Shown here: one piece after another, positions 33,891-43,006 of the stretch
How positions within the stretch are numbered: the stretch's first letter is position 1
How the letters are laid out: each line of letters opens with the position of its first letter
Assembly (NCBI GenBank): GCA_003242085.1
Contig: QBML01000020.1
Span: 1-64,000, forward strand
DNA from: Pseudanabaena frigida
Lineage (GTDB): Bacteria > Cyanobacteriota > Cyanobacteriia > Pseudanabaenales > Pseudanabaenaceae
Direction: 5' to 3'
DNA: 64,000 bases
Made by a program: the position numbers and the translations under genes
Notes under the pieces: model-generated
What the model was told of the DNA's origin: nothing
Database searches by the model: none
Seen by the model: only the letters and a program-made list of their open reading frames with translations

Positions 33891-35477
33891 ATGACAGATG
33901 ACATTGCTAAGCAAATTCTAGCTGCTTGCGATCGCTATACATTGGCAGGTCAGCGAGACTATGCAATTTTGCGTCTATTGTCAGAAAATTCGCTCAAGCG
34001 TCAACAGGTTGCAGCAATCGATATTAGCGATCTTGATGTTGAGGGGCGATCGCTAAAAATTGACCGCAGATATAAGCGACAAGGTCAGCTAAATCAGAAA
34101 GAAATTATTAGTCTCAGTCTAGACACAACCGACGCATTACAAGACTGGCTCAGTTTAATTCATATTCCCAGTGAATCTGGCAACATTCAAGCAGATGAAT
34201 ATGCGGCTCAAGTCCCCCTATTTATATCTCTGGATCGCGCTAGTTATGGGCATCGGCTAACTGGTACTGCCATATATGGCATTGTCAAGAGAGCCGCGAT
34301 GAATGCTGGTATTGTGCAAGCGATCGCCCCCGAACAGTTGCGATTAAGCCAGAAAAGATATGCCTTAAATCAAGGATTAGAGACTCTAAATAAGACTTTG
34401 GTTGAGACTGGTGAGACTCAATCGAGAATGATGGTTGTATCTAAATTAGAATACGAGAATCAAAGTAGGACTCAAATAGAGAGTTATGAGACTCAGATAA
34501 GAGCAAACGCGATCGCCCCAATAGATTCCCAATTAGATGCCAACCTTCCCTATGCTCTTAGAGAATTTAGCCCAGATATCTTAACTGCGCTCCTTTCTGA
34601 CAAACGAAGTCTCAATACAAGACGCGCTTACGAAAAGGACTTGCGATATTTTTTCCTTGCTGCCTATGGACAGAAGCCAACTGAGGCAGCGATCGCGCAG
34701 TTTTTGCAACTGAATCGATTTGAAGCGATCGCGATCGCATTGCGATACAAATCAGACTTAATCGCCAAAGGCTTAAAAGAATCCACCATTAACCGCCGCC
34801 TGTCTGCACTCAAATCATTAGTAAACTTCGCTGCCAAGTTAGGAAAATGCACTTGGAATCTTGATGATGTCCAAACTGAGACTGTCCAAACCTATCGCGA
34901 TACGACTGGGATTAAGCCCGATGGAATCCGCACAATGTTGCTCAGCATTAATCGTGATACCACTAAAGGTAAGCGCGATTTTGCGATTTTGAGACTACTT
35001 TGGGACAACGCCCTGCGTCGTAATGAAGTGGTCAGCGCAAATATTAGTGATTTTGACTATGAAGGGCGATCGCTGCAAATTTTAGGTAAGGGACGAGGCT
35101 CTCAAAAGAGTCTCATTAGTCTTAGTATTGGAACGGCTAACGCAATTCAAGACTGGCTATCTCAAAATAAGACAAGAAATGGCGATCGACCACTATTCCA
35201 TTCCCTCGATCCCGTTAATCACGGACATCGGCTAACTGGCACTGCTATTTATCAAATCGTCGATCGACTTGCCAAAGACTCAGGCATTTCCAAAAAAATG
35301 TCGCCCCACCGCATCCGACATTCTGCTATCACCGCCGCCCTTGATGCCACTAATGGCAACGTTCGCAAAGTTCAGAAGCTCTCGCGTCATAAGAAACTGG
35401 ACACGCTCATGCTCTATGACGACAATCGCACTAATATGCAAGGCGAAGTATCAAGTTTGTTAGGTGATTTAATTTAG
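33891..35477 (+). CDS. Tyrosine recombinase with extra degenerate catalytic domain
   Basis: A 528-residue protein built from two related halves. The C-terminal half is a complete tyrosine recombinase: SAM-like core-binding domain (about 225-325), then catalytic residues Arg in NALRRNEV, Lys in LGKGRGSQK, His473-x-x-Arg476, His500 (SRHKK) and nucleophile Tyr509 (LMLYDDN). Residues 1-165 repeat the catalytic domain (RDYAILRLL, ISDLDVEGRSLKI, HRLTGTAIYGIV) but have lost HxxR, the second His and the Tyr. The two halves are joined by a Gln/Thr-rich linker. It should rearrange DNA at an unknown site; the N-terminal part may bind DNA or regulate. No att site was identified. Confidence 0.85.
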   Translation: MTDDIAKQILAACDRYTLAGQRDYAILRLLSENSLKRQQVAAIDISDLDVEGRSLKIDRRYKRQGQLNQKEIISLSLDTTDALQDWLSLIHIPSESGNIQADEYAAQVPLFISLDRASYGHRLTGTAIYGIVKRAAMNAGIVQAIAPEQLRLSQKRYALNQGLETLNKTLVETGETQSRMMVVSKLEYENQSRTQIESYETQIRANAIAPIDSQLDANLPYALREFSPDILTALLSDKRSLNTRRAYEKDLRYFFLAAYGQKPTEAAIAQFLQLNRFEAIAIALRYKSDLIAKGLKESTINRRLSALKSLVNFAAKLGKCTWNLDDVQTETVQTYRDTTGIKPDGIRTMLLSINRDTTKGKRDFAILRLLWDNALRRNEVVSANISDFDYEGRSLQILGKGRGSQKSLISLSIGTANAIQDWLSQNKTRNGDRPLFHSLDPVNHGHRLTGTAIYQIVDRLAKDSGISKKMSPHRIRHSAITAALDATNGNVRKVQKLSRHKKLDTLMLYDDNRTNMQGEVSSLLGDLI

Positions 35478-35559
35478 GAGAAAGCTAGAGCGATCGCTGA
35501 TTGATATCAAAAAGTCTTTATTGGATTAAACTAGCAGTAACCCAATTCTTGGAATTTGT

Positions 35560-36186
35560 ATGGCTTTCAGTAATTTTAAAAGTATTGGACAGACGGTTAA
35601 AGAATTACAAATAATTTATTCAGAAGCGAATTTTATTTTAGAGTCGGGTTTTCCTGTGTCTGATTACTTTCGGCAAGATCTGGAATATGTGATGCGGGAG
35701 GGGGTGGTAAATAATTCGGAGTTTGCGATTTGTGAGAACTTGATTTACCCTGTGCTGAAGGAGGTTTGGAAGTCCTATAGTAGTAAGTTTACATTGTGGA
35801 GTCATCAGTTATTAGCTTGCGATGAGGCTTTGTCTGGCTTTCCTGAGTATATTTTGGCAAGGCGATCGCCTCTTGGTAAAGTGGTTTTTGATCGGCCTTA
35901 TTTATTGATTGTAGAGGCGAAGCAGGATAATTTTGATTGGGGATGGGGGCAATGTTTGGCGGAGATGGCGGCGGCTGATCGTTTGCATGGTGAGTCTGCT
36001 GTGACTATTTTTGGAGTTGTGTCTAATGGCATAACTTGGGAGTTTGGTATGTTGGAGGGGCGAAATTTTACCCACCATCCTGCAACCTATAGTATTTTTG
36101 AGTTGGATCGATTGTTTGCTGTGGTTAATTACATTTTTCTGCAATGTGAGATCCAATTGGCTGGTTATTTAGATATGGCGGCTTGA
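35560..36186 (+). CDS. PD-(D/E)XK-like cyanobacterial hypothetical protein
   Basis: A 208-residue soluble protein of a family common in cyanobacteria. The core reads PEYILARRSPLGKVVFDRPYLLIVEAKQDNFDWGWGQCLAEMAAADRL. The IVEAK motif with downstream Gln-x-Leu-x-Glu helix resembles type I restriction R-subunit-type PD-(D/E)XK folds. A Glu-rich first helix (ICENLIYPVLKEVW) supplies the usual early acidic residue. Nuclease activity is not proven; relatives are usually annotated as hypothetical. Codon usage is G-richer than the neighbours (many GGGG runs), a possible sign of separate origin. It follows the recombinase by about 80 bases. Confidence 0.65.
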   Translation: MAFSNFKSIGQTVKELQIIYSEANFILESGFPVSDYFRQDLEYVMREGVVNNSEFAICENLIYPVLKEVWKSYSSKFTLWSHQLLACDEALSGFPEYILARRSPLGKVVFDRPYLLIVEAKQDNFDWGWGQCLAEMAAADRLHGESAVTIFGVVSNGITWEFGMLEGRNFTHHPATYSIFELDRLFAVVNYIFLQCEIQLAGYLDMAA

Positions 36187-36316
36187 CTGACAGAAGAAAA
36201 TACAAAAAAACAAAGTATAGAGTATTTGTCGTCATGTAAAACCGACCTCTTAACTTTCAGCCTTCATTCTTCCGCCTTTAAATTTCTCCTCTATCTCACA
36301 AACTCAAAACATACCC

Positions 36317-36694
36317 ATGACCAACAGAGAAACAGACCCCATCAGAGAAAATCGAATTGACTATGAAATAGTAGTTGATGCTTACGACGAATCAGAAAGA
36401 GCAATGGGTTGGTACTGCTATCTCCAAGACAAAATCACTTTCCCATTTCTTGCTAAATGGAAGAAAAAAACAAAAAAAACAGGCGCGATCGCTGAAAAAG
36501 AAGTTGAAGTATTAGACATGGCTTCAGCAGAAGATTGTGAAAGTAACATGTATGTTGAAGTAGCCTACATTGGCGAAGAAGATGACACCTTTACAGCAAA
36601 ACTATCAGACATCGAAGCCATACACCCAGACCCAAACACCGAAGAAGCGCTAGCAGACTGGCAATATTGGATAGACATGAATTATGGATTTTAG
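36317..36694 (+). CDS. CcbP-like calcium-binding protein
   Basis: A 125-residue acidic protein matching the cyanobacterial calcium-binding protein CcbP family. It has DYEIVVDAYDESERAMGWYCYLQDKITFPFLAKW near the start, EVEVLDMASAEDCESNMYVEVAYI in the middle, and an acidic end with EEALADWQYWIDMN. In Anabaena the CcbP protein buffers free Ca2+ and influences heterocyst differentiation. Whether this protein does the same is unknown, as no differentiation gene is nearby. A Lys-rich insert (KWKKKTKKTGAIAEKE) includes a HIP1-encoded Ala-Ile-Ala. Stand-alone gene. Confidence 0.8.
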   Translation: MTNRETDPIRENRIDYEIVVDAYDESERAMGWYCYLQDKITFPFLAKWKKKTKKTGAIAEKEVEVLDMASAEDCESNMYVEVAYIGEEDDTFTAKLSDIEAIHPDPNTEEALADWQYWIDMNYGF

Positions 36695-36787
36695 ACCTAG
36701 CAACTCAGTAGGGATCGCCGCCACATCAAGATTACTCTTATACTTAAATCTAGACTAGATTTAGTATTTCGGAGATAGTAATAAGTA

Positions 36788-37504
36788 ATGTATGTCTTAA
36801 TTGGTGGAGCAGGCATGATAGGGCTGGGGCTAGCTCAGCAGTTATTGCAACAAGGACATACAGTAGCCATTATTGATATCGATCCACTAGCCTGCCGCTT
36901 TGCGCGTGAAAAAGTTGGTGTAATGGCTTTTGAAGGAAGTGCTGTTAGTACGACTGTTTTATTGGAAGCAGGTATTAGAAAAGCAGACGCAGTAGTGGCA
37001 GCTCTAAAAAATGACGCTCTCAATTTAGCATTGATTACGCTATCTAGAAGCTATGGCATTTCTCATATTGTTGTGCGGATGGGCGATCGCGAGTTTTTGG
37101 AAGCCTACCGTCTGGCTCAAGCCAGTCACATTATCAATACAGTGGACTTAGCTGTAGCAACTATGGCAAATGCGATCGAATACCCTGAAGTTGAGTCAAT
37201 GATGCATTTTGAGCAGGGACAGGTGGAAGTACTGAAGCTACCCGTTCCAAGCGGTTGCTATGTAGTAGGACGTGCCATTGCCCAGATTGCTCAAGATCCT
37301 CGATTTCCCACAGGATCGCTGATCATTGGATATCAATCACACGCATCAGCGAGTCTAGAAATTCCCAATGGCAATACTTTATTGGAAGCAGGTTCAACCA
37401 TTTTGGTGGTGACACGTCCTGAGTCAGTCCATCAAATGATTGATTTCTTAGGCATTCAGGCTAGTCATCTTTCAAGTTTAGAAGTTTCTCATCCAAATCT
37501 TTGA
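36788..37504 (+). CDS. TrkA-type RCK domain protein (K+ transport regulatory subunit)
   Basis: A 238-residue cytoplasmic protein with an RCK N-domain (MYVLIGGAGMIGLGLAQQLLQQGHTVAIIDIDP, a Rossmann NAD(H)-binding site with GxGxxG-like GGAGMIG). It continues with VVAALKNDALNLALITLSR and an RCK C-domain (VEVLKLPVPSGCYVVGRAI). This is the ligand-gating ring component of Trk/Ktr potassium uptake. The membrane partner is not adjacent. Instead it converges on a Na+/H+ antiporter gene with a 44-base overlap of 3' ends, so K+ and Na+ control genes share an antisense region. Confidence 0.88.
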   Translation: MYVLIGGAGMIGLGLAQQLLQQGHTVAIIDIDPLACRFAREKVGVMAFEGSAVSTTVLLEAGIRKADAVVAALKNDALNLALITLSRSYGISHIVVRMGDREFLEAYRLAQASHIINTVDLAVATMANAIEYPEVESMMHFEQGQVEVLKLPVPSGCYVVGRAIAQIAQDPRFPTGSLIIGYQSHASASLEIPNGNTLLEAGSTILVVTRPESVHQMIDFLGIQASHLSSLEVSHPNL

Positions 37505-39089
37505 TGTAAGCCTGTACTAAATCTTCAGGGATAATGGACTTACGCAGTGCATCACTAGCTGCTCCTTTTTCAGCCAAAAGTAATTGTCGGCGAATCGCAT
37601 CCAGTCCATTACTATCGCTGTTGAATTGACTTTCCCGATATTGATTGTAAAAATCTCGAAGCGTTCGTTCGGAATGAGCCACTTTAGCTTGATAAGATGC
37701 CCAAAGCTCTTCATAGACTGATTTTGGCAATATACCAGATTTTAATAAACTATCTAGCTCTTCTTGAGCGGCTTTAGCCACAATTAACTGAAGCTGTAAC
37801 TTCCTAGCCTCTTGCATGGCATCAGAAGTACTAACGACATTAAGACGTTTGATCATCCAAGGTAGTGCTAATCCCTGAATTACTAGAGAAAACAAAACAG
37901 ATCCGAATACTAGTTCGATGATCAGATCGCGTCCTGTGAGAGTTAGAGGAATGGCAACGGCTAACGCCATTGAAAGCGAACCTTTAATGTTTCCGAGAAA
38001 TAAAATATGCTGCCATCGGATTGGAATCGGGCGATCGAATCGGCGCAGCCCTGCCAACAATACGTAAATTGAGATAACCCGTCCCAGCTGATAGGCAATG
38101 ATGACGAATAAGATGGACGGTGAGATTTTCCAAAGTGAGATGGGATTAATTTCAATGCCGATCAGCAAGAAAATAAAAGTATTCACGCCAAAGCCCGCAT
38201 ATTCCCAAAAGCTCAGTAGGCTGATGCGATCGGAAGCAGACGCACTGCGATTCAGACCAAAGTTGCCAAAGACTAGCCCAGCAATAACTACTGCAACAGC
38301 ACCCGACACACCGAGGAACTGTCCAAGCTGAAACGTGCCTAAGGCTAAGGCAACTGTGAGTAGCAGACTGCTCAAGGGATCGTTCAAACGTGTAAATATC
38401 GGTAAACACACATAGCCTAAAACTGCGCCTAAAAGCACGCCTCCCAAGGCTACGATCAGTACTTCCTTGATGCCATCTACTGCACTCAGCGAGCCTGTTG
38501 TATAGATAATTAAAATCAAATTAAAGGAAACTAGAGCTGCTGCATCATTAAATAAGGTTTCTCCTTCAACAATGGTGGATAAACGAGCAGGGACGCGGAT
38601 CTCCTTAAAGACGGCAATCATTGAGACCGTATCGGTATTCGCCAGAATGATGCCAATCAACAAGGCGGGAATCCATTCCAGCCCCAATCCATACTTCACC
38701 AACGTGGCAATAATTGCCGAGGAGATGAGCGAACCTGGCCCTGCTAGTAAGGCGATCGGCTTAAAGGTGCTGCGGAGACGACTTATATCCGTATTGATCG
38801 CCGCTTCAAAAATGAGAATTGGCAGGAAAAGATTTAAAACTAAGATCGGGTCTAGCCCAACTCGACGGGAGAAAACCTCTGTGATCGGTAACCCAGCTAG
38901 GACTAAACCTGTAATGTAAGGAATTCGCAATCGCTGAGATACCAGTGCAACTACCGTTGCGATCATCAGGAGAATAATCAAAATAATAACTACTTCAGGG
39001 ATAGTGTCTGCTGTTTGACCGCTTACAGCAGGATTACTATCTAACGGCTTTTGTAGTGCGACTAGCCACTTAATTCCTGATTCTTCCAT
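37461..39089 (-). CDS. CPA1-type Na+/H+ antiporter
   Basis: A 542-residue membrane protein of the NhaP/CPA1 antiporter family. About twelve helices run between residues 30 and 420 (IPEVVIILIILLMIATVVALVSQRLRIPYITGLVLAGL, then EGETLFNDAAALVSFNLILI holding the ND ion-binding pair). The C-terminal 120 residues are a charged cytoplasmic helical tail (LEELDSLLKSGILPKSVYEELWASYQ). It exports Na+ in exchange for H+. The 3' end overlaps the convergent TrkA-type gene. No TrkA domain is fused, unlike some cyanobacterial relatives, so the neighbouring RCK protein could interact, which is speculative. Confidence 0.9.
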   Translation of the reverse strand: MEESGIKWLVALQKPLDSNPAVSGQTADTIPEVVIILIILLMIATVVALVSQRLRIPYITGLVLAGLPITEVFSRRVGLDPILVLNLFLPILIFEAAINTDISRLRSTFKPIALLAGPGSLISSAIIATLVKYGLGLEWIPALLIGIILANTDTVSMIAVFKEIRVPARLSTIVEGETLFNDAAALVSFNLILIIYTTGSLSAVDGIKEVLIVALGGVLLGAVLGYVCLPIFTRLNDPLSSLLLTVALALGTFQLGQFLGVSGAVAVVIAGLVFGNFGLNRSASASDRISLLSFWEYAGFGVNTFIFLLIGIEINPISLWKISPSILFVIIAYQLGRVISIYVLLAGLRRFDRPIPIRWQHILFLGNIKGSLSMALAVAIPLTLTGRDLIIELVFGSVLFSLVIQGLALPWMIKRLNVVSTSDAMQEARKLQLQLIVAKAAQEELDSLLKSGILPKSVYEELWASYQAKVAHSERTLRDFYNQYRESQFNSDSNGLDAIRRQLLLAEKGAASDALRKSIIPEDLVQAYIKDLDEKLLNLKDD

Positions 39090-39295
39090 AAATCTCTTTC
39101 TTTCAGAGTTGTGAAATCGAATCCTAATATCTTCATACCTTTTGGGAATATTGACTACTTACCCCCCTTTTATAGTGGCTTTCATTTTGCCGTAGGCAAA
39201 ACGCTATATATACTTTGGGGAGACGGCGATCGCACTAACGGTAAAATAGCTATAGCTAAAATTGTCATGTAGGCAGTTGCCCCCTGAAAAAAGTT

Positions 39296-41866
39296 ATGCC
39301 CGTACCCGTCGAACAGTTACTTACCTCCGAAATCCTCAAACCAGCCCGTTATTTAGGTAACGAGTTTGGGGCAGTGCGAAAACCTTGGGACAATGCGATC
39401 GTGCGCTGGTCGCTGACTTATCCCGAAATCTATGAGGTGGGTGCGTCAAACTTGGGGCATATCATCCTTTACAGCATTATTAATTCCAAAGAAGGACAAC
39501 TCTGCGATCGCGCCTATTTACCCGCACCTGATTTATCAGCAAAACTGCGTGAAACCAAAACAGATTTGTTTGCGGTGGAGTCAAAGCGATCGCTACGGGA
39601 ATTTGACATTTTAGGCTTTAGTCTTAGCTATGAGCTAGGCGCAACCAATGTTTTAGAAATGTTGGATCTGGCAAATATTCCGATGACATGGCGAGAAAGG
39701 AGTGAATTGAGTATTGAAGAATGTCCTTTAATTTTTGCAGGGGGACAGACTGCTACTTCTAACCCTGAGCCTTATGCCGACTTCTTTGATTTCTTTGCTC
39801 TCGGTGATGGAGAAGAATTATTGCCTGAAATTGGTGAAGTTCTTAAAGATTCCAAATTAGCAGGTAAAAATCGCCGTGAAACCCTTTTAGCACTTGCTAA
39901 TGAAGTCGATGGCGTATATGTGCCTGAATTTTATGATATGGATATCAAGACTGGCGCGATCGCACCCAATCGCAATGATGTCTCACCTCGCGCCCTGCGT
40001 CGGGTCGCCACACCGATGCCAGAGCATAGTATTGGGCTAGTTCCCTTAGTGGAAACCGTTCACGATCGCCTAACCATCGAAATTAGGCGCGGATGCACTC
40101 GCGGTTGTCGTTTCTGCCAACCTGGGATGCTCACCCGCCCCGCCCGTGATGTCGATCCTGAGAAGGTTGTCGATACGATTGAGAAAGCGCTGCGGGAAAC
40201 AGGCTACAACGAGTTCTCTTTACTTTCTCTCTCTTGTTCCGATTATCTAGCGCTGCCATCGGTGGGCGTACAGATTAAAAATCGCTTTAAAGATGAGCAT
40301 ATAACTCTCTCATTGCCTAGCCAAAGAGTCGATCGCTTTGATGAGAACATTGCCCATATGTTACGCAGTGGTGATGGTCGTCAACAACAGGGGCTAACCT
40401 TTGCGCCCGAAGCTGGTACACAGCGTTTGCGCGATGTGATTAATAAAGGCTTGACCGATGAAGAGTTATTGCAAGGTATTAAAACTGCCTATACCGAAGG
40501 TTGGGATAAGGTAAAGCTGTACTTCATGATTGGCTTGCCGACGGAAACCGATGAAGATGTAATTGGGATTGTCGATACGGTGGCTTGGTTGCAGAATGAA
40601 TGTTCTGAAAAAGGGCGGAGGAAATTATCGGTTAATATCACCATTTCTAATTTTACGCCCAAGCCCCACACTCCTTTCCAGTGGCACACTGTTTCTAGCG
40701 GCGACTTTGTGCAGAAGCAGAAACTATTGCGCCAAGAGTTTCGCCGCTTGAGTGGAGTGAAGGTCAACTACACCGATATTCGCATCAGTGCGATGGAAGA
40801 TTTTGTCGGACGTGGCGATCGCCGTTTGGGTAAAGTCGTGTATCGGGCATGGCAACTGGGTGCAGGTATGGACTCATGGTTTGAGAATACTGAGAAAGCT
40901 TTTGGAGCATGGACTCAAGCGATCGCGGAAGCCGATCTGGTATGGGATGCACCATCGCTAAAAATGCAAGACGATTTACCTTGGGATCACATTGATACGG
41001 GCATCGATAAACAATGGTTGATCGAAGACTGGGAAAGGGCGATCGCAGCTAAAATTATTCCTGATTGCTCCTTTGGTGGTTGCTCGGAATGTGGTGTTTG
41101 TGGCCCCGAATTTGGACATAATGTCGTTATACCACCACCAGAAATCCCTGCTATTTCCTTAGAGAAGCCAATCGTTCCTCCGAGAGTACAGCGCATTCGG
41201 TTGAAGTTTGGCAAACTGGGCGATATGAGCCTGATTTCCCATCTAGATTTACATCGTTTCTTCCAGCGGGCTGCTCGACGTGCGGCTCTACCTGTGGCTC
41301 ATACAGAGGGGTTTAATCCATTGCCCCGCATTTCCATTGCCAAAGCATTGCCTCTTGGTCAAACCAGCAGTGCTGAGTTTGTCGATTTCGAGCTGACTGC
41401 AACTATTCCCATTGAGGAATTTCAACAACGCTTTAAAGCGGAACTAGATGCTGATTTACCGATTTATGCGATCGAAGAAGTGGAAGTACATTCGCCATCT
41501 TTAGATTCAATTCTCGAAGTTGCCGAATATACTCTCACCTGTGCATTTATCACTCCCAAAGAGCGTAACGCTGCCGACATCATGGATCTACTCGAAGGTG
41601 CGGGTTACTGTGTACTCGCGGCAACTTCCATCCAAATGCCAAAAGTCTCAAAATCGGGTCGCAATCAAATGTTGGAATTGCGCGATCGCATTTTTGCAAT
41701 TAATGTCCTTAACCCCGATCCTGAGTTTCCAAAAATCCATTTCATGGGCAGTTGCAAGCCAGACAGCAACCTCAAACCTGAGTATGTGGTGTACATGATG
41801 AATAAGTATTTAGCTGAAGAAGACGAAATCAAACTAGTCAAGGTTCATCGCGAATCGATGCGTTAA
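39296..41866 (+). CDS. Radical SAM protein fused to DUF2344 (TIGR03960/TIGR03936)
   Basis: An 856-residue cytoplasmic fusion. Residues 1-240 form a B12-binding-like domain (YPEIYEVGASNLGHIILYSIIN). A radical SAM core follows with the cluster motif IRRGCTRGCRFCQPGMLTRP (CxxxCxxC) and FAPEAGTQRLRDVINKG. A cysteine-rich linker (CSFGGCSECGVCGPEFGH) could hold a second iron-sulfur cluster. The last 230 residues are the DUF2344 domain (VQRIRLKFGKLGDMSLISHLDLHRFFQRAARRA). These two parts are separate neighbouring genes in many bacteria, so the fusion supports a joint role, possibly in RNA modification. The reaction is unknown. Confidence 0.9.
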   Translation: MPVPVEQLLTSEILKPARYLGNEFGAVRKPWDNAIVRWSLTYPEIYEVGASNLGHIILYSIINSKEGQLCDRAYLPAPDLSAKLRETKTDLFAVESKRSLREFDILGFSLSYELGATNVLEMLDLANIPMTWRERSELSIEECPLIFAGGQTATSNPEPYADFFDFFALGDGEELLPEIGEVLKDSKLAGKNRRETLLALANEVDGVYVPEFYDMDIKTGAIAPNRNDVSPRALRRVATPMPEHSIGLVPLVETVHDRLTIEIRRGCTRGCRFCQPGMLTRPARDVDPEKVVDTIEKALRETGYNEFSLLSLSCSDYLALPSVGVQIKNRFKDEHITLSLPSQRVDRFDENIAHMLRSGDGRQQQGLTFAPEAGTQRLRDVINKGLTDEELLQGIKTAYTEGWDKVKLYFMIGLPTETDEDVIGIVDTVAWLQNECSEKGRRKLSVNITISNFTPKPHTPFQWHTVSSGDFVQKQKLLRQEFRRLSGVKVNYTDIRISAMEDFVGRGDRRLGKVVYRAWQLGAGMDSWFENTEKAFGAWTQAIAEADLVWDAPSLKMQDDLPWDHIDTGIDKQWLIEDWERAIAAKIIPDCSFGGCSECGVCGPEFGHNVVIPPPEIPAISLEKPIVPPRVQRIRLKFGKLGDMSLISHLDLHRFFQRAARRAALPVAHTEGFNPLPRISIAKALPLGQTSSAEFVDFELTATIPIEEFQQRFKAELDADLPIYAIEEVEVHSPSLDSILEVAEYTLTCAFITPKERNAADIMDLLEGAGYCVLAATSIQMPKVSKSGRNQMLELRDRIFAINVLNPDPEFPKIHFMGSCKPDSNLKPEYVVYMMNKYLAEEDEIKLVKVHRESMR

Positions 41867-41941
41867 TTAACTTTTTGTTTTTTTGGATGCGAAATACTCA
41901 ATACGCAATTACTATAATTTTTAGAAACTTATGAGGTAGAG

Positions 41942-42631
41942 ATGTTTGCATTTCCCGTGCATTTAGCTATGCATATCCCTGATGGCTATCTCAGCTTGCC
42001 AGTAAGCTTAGTCACAGGAGCCGTTGTGATCGCCTTAATTGCACTTTCGCTCAATCGAGTACAGTCAGAATATAAGGAACGTACCGTTCCTTTAATGGGA
42101 GTTTGTGCTGCCTTTATTTTTGCTGCCCAAATGGTTAACTTTCCGATTTTAGGTGGTACATCTGGACATTTACTCGGTGGGACGCTGGCAGGCATTTTGC
42201 TGGGGCCTTGGGCTGGCTCCTTGGTAATGTCAGTAGTCTTTATCGTGCAATCTGTAATGTTTCAAGATGGTGGACTTACAGCATTGGGGGCAAACATCAC
42301 GATCATGGGCTTAATTGGAACCTTTGGGGGATATTACCTTTATCGGTTAATCCGAGCTTTAGTTGGTCAAAATACTTGGCTGGGAATGAGCGTTGGTACG
42401 GCGATCGCTTCATGGACTAGTGTAGTTGTAGCGGCAATGGTTTGCGCCGTACTGTTAGCTCTATCAGATACAATTCCTCTAACTTTAGGACTGGCAGCAA
42501 TGTTGTCATGGCATTTCATGATTGGTATTGGCGAAGCATTCATTACCCTAGCTATAACCAGTTTTCTCTGGCGCACTCGCCCCGATCTAATTTACGATTC
42601 TCCAAAAGCGTCGATCCGTCAAGATGATTAA
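41942..42631 (+). CDS. cbiM: Energy-coupling-factor cobalt/nickel transporter, CbiM component
   Basis: A 229-residue membrane protein that is the substrate-binding component of an ECF-type Co2+ or Ni2+ importer. It has MHIPDGYLSLPVSLVTGAVV near the N-terminus and GGTSGHLLGGTLAGILLGPW later, both diagnostic. In NikM-type structures the metal is held by the amino group of Met1 and by His2, which would require starting at the internal ATG (41969). Yet GAGG-N4-ATG favours the ATG at 41942, nine codons earlier. The gene heads a cbiMNQO operon. No cobalamin riboswitch is visible in the 75-base upstream gap. Confidence 0.9.
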   Translation: MFAFPVHLAMHIPDGYLSLPVSLVTGAVVIALIALSLNRVQSEYKERTVPLMGVCAAFIFAAQMVNFPILGGTSGHLLGGTLAGILLGPWAGSLVMSVVFIVQSVMFQDGGLTALGANITIMGLIGTFGGYYLYRLIRALVGQNTWLGMSVGTAIASWTSVVVAAMVCAVLLALSDTIPLTLGLAAMLSWHFMIGIGEAFITLAITSFLWRTRPDLIYDSPKASIRQDD

Positions 42632-42962
42632 TAGAAGTGGTATGAATAAGAATCGCATTGTTATATATTCAGGATTAGCTTTAGCTTTAAGTATTGCGGC
42701 ATTTCTATCTCCCTTTGCCAGCAAAGCCCCTGATGGATTAGATCGTGTTTCCCAAGATTTGAAATTTGAAGAAAAAGCTGCTTCCGAACCACCAACCAAA
42801 CAACTTCCATTTTCACGGATTTTTGAAGAATATTCGATCAAAGGTGTTTCCGATCCAAAAGTTTCGACTGCGCTAGCAGGTGCTACGGGAACATTAGTTG
42901 TTTTTGGTCTGGCATGGGGAATCGGCAAACTAACAGTACGAAAATCATCTCCAAAAGAATAA
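42624..42962 (+). CDS. cbiN: CbiN-like component (PDGLE domain)
   Basis: A 112-residue small membrane protein with two helices (IVIYSGLALALSIAAFLSPF and ALAGATGTLVVFGLAWGIGKL). Between them is the ASKAPDGLDRVSQDLKFE segment, the PDGLE motif of CbiN/NikN. It assists CbiM in metal loading. Its ATG overlaps the cbiM stop region by eight bases, showing translational coupling. A second ATG at 42642 (MNKNR) could also be used. The gap to cbiQ is 44 bases. Confidence 0.85.
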   Translation: MINRSGMNKNRIVIYSGLALALSIAAFLSPFASKAPDGLDRVSQDLKFEEKAASEPPTKQLPFSRIFEEYSIKGVSDPKVSTALAGATGTLVVFGLAWGIGKLTVRKSSPKE

Positions 42963-43006
42963 ATCAGAAGAGGGAAAAGTAAGCTCCTTCTCTAAATATT
43001 AGAACT

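Noticed and set aside
30419-36186. A single integrative element bounded by attachment sites
   Set aside because: Recombinase, ParA and nuclease-like genes cluster here, but I found no tRNA, no direct-repeat boundaries and no structural or conjugation genes, so element ends cannot be drawn.
38572-38919. 115-residue ORF opposite the Na+/H+ antiporter
   Set aside because: Antisense shadow of membrane helices; no family match recognised.
41867-41941. Cobalamin riboswitch before cbiM
   Set aside because: The gap is only 75 bases and lacks the B12-box type sequence; too short for the structure.
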